From positions 2,954,001 through 3,018,000 of the forward strand of contig WPIO01000023.1 of the NCBI GenBank assembly GCA_009760855.2: a DNA stretch of 64,000 nucleotides, in the 5' to 3' direction. Both the position numbers and the translations under genes were made by a program. The first letter of the stretch is position 1; every line of letters starts with the position of its first letter. The notes under the pieces were generated by a model. The model did not search any database, was not told where the DNA came from, and saw nothing but the letters and a program-made list of their open reading frames with translations. The stretch comes from Cristatella mucedo. Lineage: Eukaryota; Bryozoa; Phylactolaemata; Cristatellidae. Shown here piece by piece: positions 56,857 through 64,000 of this stretch.

Positions 56857-57600
56857 AATAATAATAATAAAACATGTATATAGAGTCTTAAGAGAGCTAA
56901 ATCTATTTCTATGCACCATGTATGCAGGAATGGAAGCATGCCAAATGCTTATTGCTAACGCGCACATCTTCTGCATAAATAAGCACACAAAGGACAATGT
57001 ACGCGGACGGAGCAAATACTGAGACTAACAGGTAGGTTCTTGGCCTTTTTTTAATGCCATCAAGTTGGTAGGTTCTTGGCCTTTTTTTAATGCCATCAAG
57101 TTAGGCAATGTCGTGACACCATCTGGAGGCAGCCCCGGGATTTAGGAGCTAAATATTTGAAGGCGTGAACTTCAAAAGGTTCGAGATTAGTTTGGTGACG
57201 CTGCTGTAGGACTGGAGTCCAAAGAGCAGCAAAGTACGAAGCGTGATTAGCAATTTCAGATAGGTAGGCCGTATCAAGAGAGTGGATATCAAATTGAACG
57301 ACAGAAACTTGAAGACCGTAGGCTGCTTGATGCGTTTAAGATGCATATCGGTGAGAAATTGTGCAGAGTAGCAGTCACGATGTTAACCACAGATAAACCT
57401 AGCAGCAGAGATTGAACTTCGACCCAAGCGGTCCGCAGCAGTGTTGCTCGACATCTCTGAATGGTTGCATGTATGTGCGGTCCACAGCTAAGGTTGCATT
57501 TGAATAACAGACAGCTAATATCGTAGGAGCAGAAAGTGAACGTGAAAAAAGTCACACTCGTACGATGGTAAATTCTGCGAGCCTCAAAAAAGGTGGACAA
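56857..57600 (-). mobile_element. LINE post-RT region and 3' end
   Basis: AATAATAATAATAAAACATG at the left is the reversed tail. The minus frames include RSSSFCRSI, AARFICG-type and CLLFKCNLSCGPHIHATIQR fragments corresponding to the post-RT region of other copies. A 36-bp tandem duplication lies at 57031-57102. Confidence 0.6.
57031..57102. repeat. 36-bp tandem duplication within a LINE
   Basis: GGTAGGTTCTTGGCC(T)n AATGCCATCAAGTT is present twice head to tail with no difference. Confidence 0.95.
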
Positions 57601-57808
57601 ATATTACGATTCGTAGGTGATGGCATTCGCTGGAAAGGAAAGCTCACGCCGCTTGTACCGCTTGCGTAAATCCAGAAGCGAAGATAGAGTAAGTAGACGA
57701 CCCGGCATGCTGACCTCTGACCTGGCGGGTTAGAGAGCTCAACCTCGCACGGCTCGACCTCGGCAGCTGCCGCCGCGGCTGCTCGCCGACTGGCGGTCCG
57801 ACGGGATT

Positions 57809-57884
57809 CGTCCTGCGGCCCGCGCGCGCGTGCGGGCCGCAGGACGAGCTCTGTGCGCCGACGCGCACAGAGCTCGTCCTGCGG
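57809..57884. repeat. Two overlapping perfect hairpins sharing a segment
   Basis: Hairpin 1 pairs 57809-57823 with 57832-57846 (15 bp). Hairpin 2 pairs 57837-57858 with 57863-57884 (22 bp, loop CGAC). Bases 57837-57846 belong to both, so the two folds exclude each other. Confidence 0.93.
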
Positions 57885-58326
57885 ACGCCGGGAGCGGGGG
57901 CGGGGAGGAGCGGCAGTGGCAGCAGAGAGCTCGACAATGGCGCGACAAAGCGCGAGCGGAGCGAGGAGAATAGGAGCGGCGCAGTGGTAACAGAGATCGG
58001 CCGACCAGGTAGAGCGCCGATAGTGACGATGTGAGGAATTCGTTCCATTAGCTCGCATCAAAGACTTTGAACGCCTAAAGTCGACGGCGGCGACGGCCAC
58101 CACGACGCTTCGAAGCGATAGGGGAAGCGGTACGGAGTAGGCGGCCGCGGAAGCGAAGCAGCCAAGGCCCCCACATGCATGCCAAAGCACCCACAGGCTG
58201 CGCGTAGGGAGCATTTCTTCACCGCTTGATGCTAAGCATCCCTTTGCTTTTCTAGCTTGTTTTCGACAGCAACGTCTTTGGAGAACGAGATAAGCAACAA
58301 AATGAGCCACTCAAGCTCCTCACTCT

Positions 58327-58480
<154 letters not shown>

Positions 58481-58773
58481 GCAGATCGTAAGCGTCCGTC
58501 GAAAGGCGTCGGAGACGGCTAAACGCGCGCCCGACGCATTATAATTATTAGAGTAAAAGACGCAACGTCCTCGTCCTTGGTCTTTCACCAAAGCCCCTCG
58601 CATGGGTCTCCCTCGGAGGGGCGGGCCACTTCTCCCTCCCTCAAGGGGCACCCCTAGCCAGCTGGCATCCCGGGCCAGTTTGGAAAACGTCAAGCCAGGG
58701 AGAGGTGGGAGTAAAAGAACTAGTGGCAGCGAAATGAGCTCGGTCTTCGATTTGCCACGAGCAGTGGCGAGCA

Positions 58774-58822
58774 CATCCTACAACCGCCGCGTCTGCGCCT
58801 GGCACGCGGCGGTTGTAGGATG
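58774..58822. repeat. Perfect 18-bp inverted repeat
   Basis: CATCCTACAACCGCCGCG (58774-58791) is the exact complement of 58805-58822, with a 13-base loop. Confidence 0.95.
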
Positions 58823-60107
58823 ACTCTCATTCGACTCTCCGAGTATGCAATCTCGACTGCCGCCGCCGCCGCTGCAAGGCCAGACGCCGGGCGGGCGGGC
58901 GCCGTCGTAGCTGAGTTCGATCCACAGGGCGGCCGCAAGAGCCGCCTATTTTACGCGACGCCTCAAGTTCGCAGCTACGTCTCATAAGAGCGGGGCCGCT
59001 TTTTGAACTTTTGGTCGTAAATGGTGCTGACTCGCCCGACGGTCACGCAGGGCCGGGACTAATCGAAGGGCCGCATCGGCAGCAGCTGGGCCTGCGTAAG
59101 ATATTTTCGAGGGGCCGGCCGCGTCTGGCGGCCTGCTGTGCTGCGCCGAGGCCGCGATCTTTAAGCCCGGCTAGCAAAAGCGTGAGCGCGAAACGACTCG
59201 TTGAGCTGGGCGTTCCGGGTTCGGAGATGCGTCGACTGCGACGTGCGGGAATCGGGTGGAGCCAAAGCCGCAGCGGGTGAGCCGCTGCGGCGATCGCTGC
59301 TCTGCGTTGGGCTACCTGCCACTAGTACGTTTGATCTAGATCGCATTATTGTACATCTGCATCACGATCGCCATCGCGATGCACCGGGCCTGCACGGGCC
59401 TGTAAGAGGCGCGGTCTAGACGCCCAAACGGCGCCGCAGCGAGCGTCCATTCGCAACCGCGCCCCGCCCCTCTTCGGCGAGGCGAGCCTCGCATGAGCTA
59501 GCTACCCATCTTTTCAACCGCGGACGCACCAGGCGGATGGCAATGTACGCGCATGCGTACGTACTTGCTGCCTGTCAAAATCGGCTGGTTTTGAAGGCAC
59601 GTCGCAACTTGCGAGCCCGTCTGCAGATAGCGAGTAAGAAGTGATCGAGCTTAGCACAGCGTAAAGGCGCTCGCAGGTCACGATTCAGATGGTGGGTTCG
59701 AGTCCTGAAGCTCCGGAAGTGGAGAGCAGCTCAAACGACTTCCGGAAGGGCTCGCGCGACCGACCTCGGATCGGGCTGCTACTTCGTGGCGGCTGGAGCG
59801 CGAGAACGCTTAAGCGGAATGCCGTGCGAATGAGCGGCAGCTGGCGAACGAGCTGTCGAACCAACTCTGAGCAAGCAGCTGAGTGCACTGGCATCTTTGT
59901 CTAGGCTTTTTCAGAAATATAAGTGAAAGAAAGTTCCACCATCAGCTACGGGTCGAACCAAAACTGAATCTCGTTGATCACACAATTTGGAAGGAGCATT
60001 CTGAATACTGTGCTGTGTAATATGTAAAGATTATCAGCGCTTAACCGCCTAGGGTCTTTTCCTGCTGGTTACAGAGTCCTAAGTGTGGGATCCGGTTTCT
60101 CTACTCT

Positions 60108-60474
60108 CTGTCTCTCTCTCTCCTCTCATTCTCTTCTCTCTCTCTCTCCTTTCTCTCCCCTCTCTCTCCTCTCTTTCTCCTCTCTTTCTCCTCTCTCTCT
60201 CCTCTCTCTCTCCTCTCTCTCTCTCTCCTCTCTCTCTCCTCTCTCTCTCTCCTCTCTCTCTCCTCTCTTTCTCCTCTCTCTCTCCTCTCTCTCTCCTCTC
60301 TTTCTCCTCTCTCTCTCCTCTCTCTCTCCTCTCTTTCTCCTCTCTCTCTCCTCTCTCTCCTCTCTCTCTCTCTCTGCTTTCTCTCTCCTCTCTCTCTCCT
60401 CTCTCTCTCTCTCTGCTTTCTCTCTCCTCTCTCTCTCCTCTCTCTCTCTCTCTGCTTTCTCTCTCCTCTCTCTT
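60108..60474. repeat. Long imperfect CT-rich tract
   Basis: TCTCTCTCC and TCTTTCTCC units, about 9-10 bases each, repeat over 365 bases. They generate a spurious 403-codon Ser/Leu frame. Confidence 0.96.
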
Positions 60475-60539
60475 CAAAGAGTTCGTTGCCAGGTCACAAG
60501 GTTGGCTTCATGAGTGCACGCTTGTGAATGAGGCCCTGA

Positions 60540-60900
60540 GAAGTGCTTCCTTACTTTTTCTAGCCCTTCACCACCCCTCTATTTATCCCTTTTTTGCCCC
60601 TCTTATCTTTTCATTCTTAATCCCTGTGTCTAATCCTTCTCCACCCCTGTGTCTATCCCTTCTTCACCCCTATCTATCCCTTCTCTACCCCTGTCTCTAT
60701 CGCATCTCGATCCCTCTATCTATTCATTCTCCGCCCCGGGTGTATCCCTTCTACAGCCCTCTATCTATCCCTTCACCACCCCTCTATCTATCCCTTCTCC
60801 ACCTCTTTATCTATTCCGTCTCTGCCCACGTGTCTAGCCCTTCTACACCCCTCTATCTCCTCTCCGCATTCCTGCCTATCTATTCCTCTCTCCGTACCCT
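60540..60900. repeat. Degenerate pyrimidine repeat (CCCCTCTATCTATCCCTTCT type)
   Basis: About 17-20-base units of the kind CTATCTATCCCTTCTCCACC recur roughly fifteen times with variation. Confidence 0.8.
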
Positions 60901-61649
60901 CTGCGTAACTTCAATCGGTCACGCACGCCACAGTCTTCTTTCCGCTCTCCAGTGCCCCTCCCACGCCCTGCCGCTCTCTCGTCAATCCGTCCGTTCGCTC
61001 GTCTCTCGCGCAGCGTACGAAGCTGCTGCTGCGGCGGAGGTGGGGGGGCAGCGGTGGGGGGGGGGGGCAGCGGTGGGTGGGTGGGGGGCGGGTAGTTCGC
61101 GCTCCGCCCGCTGCTCCGGCGCTGCGAGGTGCCCACTGCCAGCGGCCTGGCGGCTCCTCGCCACGACGCCTCGGCGGCCGGCGCTGCGCGTGGCGAGCCA
61201 GCTGCGAGCGGCTGCTGGCTCACTGCGTCGGACGCGAGTTCCGGCTCGGGCTCGAGCCCGGGCGGCGGCTGCGTTGGCGCCCGGCAGCGCCTGACAGCGA
61301 GCGACCTAACTAGAAGCGGATTAAGTTCTTTTAGGTCGTTCTATAAATGTCCGAGTATTTTTATTATTTATTGCTGCATTACTTCGTAGGCAGGTGCGCA
61401 AGAACGCACCGGCCTTATTGAAACGTGCGCTCGCGGCGGTCGCTAGTGACTCTTACTCGTGCGGCGCGCGTCCGAAGCTGCGTGCGAGTGGCGTCCCGAC
61501 TGCGGGCCGAGCAAACCGTAAGCGAGTAACCCCTCCACCTGCCGCTCCCTGGCCAGGGGCTGTCGAGACCGAGGGAAGAAGGAATTCAATGTTTAGCGAC
61601 TCCGCGAGAACGACTTTGACGGTAGCGACGGTTGCGCACCGGATGCCGC

Positions 61650-61720
61650 CTTTGTTTGGCTCAGTAGTAAGAGGCTCGCCTTTAGCGACCTAGGTCGTGA
61701 GCTCGCTTGTCAAATAATGA
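61650..61720 (+). repeat. Possible tRNA-like SINE head
   Basis: TGGCTCAGTAGTAAGAGGCT followed by CGACCTAGGTCGTGAGCTC resembles the 5' part of the SINE heads, without a full B-box. Weak. Confidence 0.3.
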
Positions 61721-61919
61721 TTCTAATTCATTGAAGAGATTATTTATTTCTTTCTTGAGGACGACCCTAAATTACCGGCCAAGGCAATGGAACAAAGCTC
61801 TCGGGTCTACAGGGCTAGTATCTTCTTGGGTTGGAAGATGAACGTCTGGATGAGGCAGGGCAGGGTTAAGCTCGAAGGTGGAGATGAAGGTAGGATGAGA
61901 AAGGAAAGAGAATTAGAAC

Positions 61920-61926
61920 GGAGCGA

Positions 61927-62025
<99 letters not shown>

Positions 62026-62027
62026 AG
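61920..62027. repeat. (GA)n microsatellite
   Basis: A GA run with minor interruptions near its start. Confidence 0.96.
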
Positions 62028-62073
62028 ATTAAGGAGGAGAAGAACAGGCAGGAGAAGCGGAGCAAGGAAAAGG

Positions 62074-62200
62074 GATGTGATGCTCGCCTTCAACGACCAC
62101 GGTCGCGGGCTCGAGCCCTACGGCATACGGAAAGCGTCTGAATAGAGATTGATTGAGTTCTCTTAGGGCGCTATACAAATTGCATTATATTATATATATA
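62074..62200 (+). repeat. SINE-B copy
   Basis: TGATGCTCGCCTTCAACGAC opens the head. GCGGGCTCGAGCCCTACGGC is the B-box region. AAGCGTCTGAATAGAGATTG and CTCTTAGGGCGCTATACAAA form the tail, which ends in TTATATTATATA. Confidence 0.8.
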
Positions 62201-63657
62201 TATATATATATATATTATACATTCACTCACACACTCACGCGCGCGCATGCACGCACACACATACACAAGTATATATATATGTACACATATATATATATAT
62301 TATCCTGGCGAGCGAAATTTAATGGTTGAGCATTAGGAAAGCGGGCTCCTCGGCCGCCTGTGGCCGGTGCGCTCGAGTGAATAGCTGAAGTGTGGATGGG
62401 AGGGTGGCCTCGCAGCGGGGGCGCTCGGGGGGGGGGGAGCTGGAGAAGCGGACGAGCGGCGCAGCAGCGGCGCGAGCTGGAAAGATTTTCCCTACAGTCA
62501 CCGCTCGGCCCGCTCAGCGCACGAGCTCACGGAGGCAAACAATTTAGGCAAATCGGCAATCCTGTTAGCCGGCTGCCAGCAATCGAATGAGTGGATATCG
62601 GCAGCTCAAAATGCCCGGCGCTCGCCGCCGCCCCTCCTATCTGCAGAGGGAGGCGTGGCAGGATGGGTGCTTCTCCGGTGCTTCCTGCTCGTCGCACGGC
62701 AAACGTCCGCCGTCCCGATGCAAAGACTTGACGTCAGAGCTGGAGCAGTCGAGCTCGTCCCTGCTATGCACCCTCTTCGACTCGTGTCGCGCCGCATACG
62801 CGGCGCCGCTCCCCTCCCGAGCCGAGAGGCGCGTCGGCTGCGGAGCCAACGCGCTCGCTCGCTGCCAGTTGTAGGTGAGGAGCGCCAGTTGGTTGGCGAG
62901 CGACGGAGACCGCGCTCGAACCCGCCGGAAAGAGTGCGCCGGGCGGTAAGACATCCGGCGCACCCCTGCCTTCTGCTTCCTCGACGGACCAGCCGAGGTG
63001 GCGGTAACTCCACCGGAAGTTTCTCCAGGGCGGAGCGGCTTTTTTGCTGGCCCGCCCTTTGTTTGCTCACCCGACGCTCCATCGCGAGTCGCGGTAGCTC
63101 TACGCGGTCACCCATGCGGGCGGCGCAACGGCGTCGCCGCGGGCTAACCCGGAGCGCGAGAGCGCAGGGGCGCGCGCACGCGAGCCGTCCGAGCGGCGCC
63201 AGACGGCGAAAGGTCGGCGCGTCGCACCTGCGCGCGGTGGTCGGTTCCGTAGCGAGCCGAGCGACACGACGGCCAGCCGAGCGGCGCATCTGCGATTGGA
63301 GCGTACGCGCTCGCTCGGGCGACGGCGGATGAGTGTCGTTGGTGGGCGACCGTGGGTGGGCGATGTGCGGCGCGCGTCAGTTTCAGGCGCTCAGACTTCG
63401 CCCGGTTCTCGCGCCGCGCGTCGCTCTCGGCGCGCGAACGCGTCCAAATCGCCCAGGGCGGTATCTTCGATTGCTTAATGAGGGAGGAACTCGGCGAATG
63501 CCTTAACTCCGCAGGTGGCCTCTTTGTGTAAGATCGCGGGAGGTCGTCCTCTTCCGTCCACCCAGGGGGGCGGTGTGTGCACGCGCCGTGCCTCGGCTCG
63601 GGCTACGCACCGGCGGCGGCGGCACGCCTGCTAACGCCGAGCTGGTTTTGTCCAGCG

Positions 63658-63837
63658 GTTGAGCCGTGATGGCACACTATGTAAGGCAGCTGCTTTCACG
63701 ACCTCGGTGCCGAGGTCGTGGGTTCGATTCCTGCTGTGGGCGATTCTTTATCGCCACTGCAAGCGGTGGTGATAGCCGTAAAGGCTCTACTGTCGCTATA
63801 CAAAAAGAGGCTGTTTAATCAGCTAAGATTTATTTAT
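63658..63837 (+). repeat. SINE-A copy, near full length
   Basis: It begins GTTGAGCCGTGATGGCACAC, a longer 5' end than most copies. The B-box GTGGGTTCGATTCCTG follows, then GGTGATAGCCGTAAAGGCTC, and it ends TCAGCTAAGATTTATTTATT. Confidence 0.85.
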
Positions 63838-63960
63838 TTAAGGTGCTCGCCCTGAGCAAGGCCTGGCTGACGTCGTGGGCTTGAACCCCGAGGCATATGC
63901 GAAGCACCTGAATAGAGATTAGGTTCTCTTGAGGCGCTATGCAATTGAATGAAATACGGC
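63838..63960 (+). repeat. SINE-B copy directly after SINE-A
   Basis: AAGGTGCTCGCCCTGAGCAA, GGGCTTGAACCCCGAGGCAT and GAAGCACCTGAATAGAGATT are followed by CTCTTGAGGCGCTATGCAAT. It starts within one base of the (TTTA) tail of the preceding SINE-A. Confidence 0.85.
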
Positions 63961-64000
63961 ATCGCAGGTCGTCCGGCGAGCGTATCGCATTCGCTATCGT

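Noticed and set aside
57552..58310. 252-codon open frame on the minus strand
   Set aside because: Open frames occur on both strands here because GC-rich sequence has few stops. The Ala/Arg/Ser-rich translation shows no recognisable domain, and the frame crosses the hairpin pair.
60083..61294. 403-codon open frame on the plus strand
   Set aside because: It is a translation of a CT-rich tract (Ser/Leu strings) running into CpG-rich sequence. There is no domain, and the frame is equally open in other registers.
62606..63332. 225-227-codon frames on both strands
   Set aside because: They are mirror-image long frames in CpG-rich sequence, Arg-rich in both directions, with no homology recognised and no splice context.

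Overview
The window is eukaryotic, and almost certainly from an invertebrate animal. It holds one recognisable host gene, split into exons with GT-AG introns plus one GC-AG intron. The rest is a dense layering of decayed transposable elements, short tRNA-derived SINEs and microsatellites. I cannot name the species. LINEs of the CR1/L2 type ending in TTATTA tails, Tc1/mariner and hAT relics, and tRNA-headed SINEs all fit a medium or large invertebrate genome.

The host gene is the mitochondrial DNA helicase Twinkle (TWNK). It runs on the + strand from 8746 to 29539 in nine exons that join in frame to 448 residues. These cover the end of the primase-like/toprim region, the linker and the whole RecA/DnaB-type helicase core (Walker A, Walker B, motif H3), to a stop codon at 29537-29539. 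By comparison with the human protein of about 684 residues, roughly the first 235 residues (targeting peptide and N-terminal domain) are missing. They lie upstream in exons I could not identify or outside the window. One good orphan exon-like ORF (2756-2921) lies upstream, but I could not tie it to Twinkle.

The introns of TWNK are full of insertions. These include a minus-strand LINE split by a 640-bp inverted-repeat DNA transposon (10.6-12.6 kb), a plus-strand LINE with a second LINE tail inside it (18.5-19.7 kb), a Tc1-like element with TIRs (20.27-21.65 kb), and a minus-strand relic of an uncharacterised multi-copy animal protein family (24.1-25.5 kb).

From 30 to 57 kb there is no recognisable host gene. 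This part holds a second Tc1-like relic, many 5'-truncated LINE copies of several subfamilies, a fragment of an R2/NeSL-type restriction-like endonuclease ORF (45.7-46.1 kb), and SINEs of two families (here SINE-A and SINE-B). It also holds an almost complete hAT element with matching ends and an 8-bp target duplication (54.52-56.56 kb), which itself carries a SINE-A insertion.

From about 57.6 kb to the end the base composition changes to GC- and CpG-rich sequence with long CT/GA tracts and strong hairpins. This may be the promoter side of a neighbouring gene, but no exon in it can be supported. The window ends with a SINE-A followed directly by a SINE-B.
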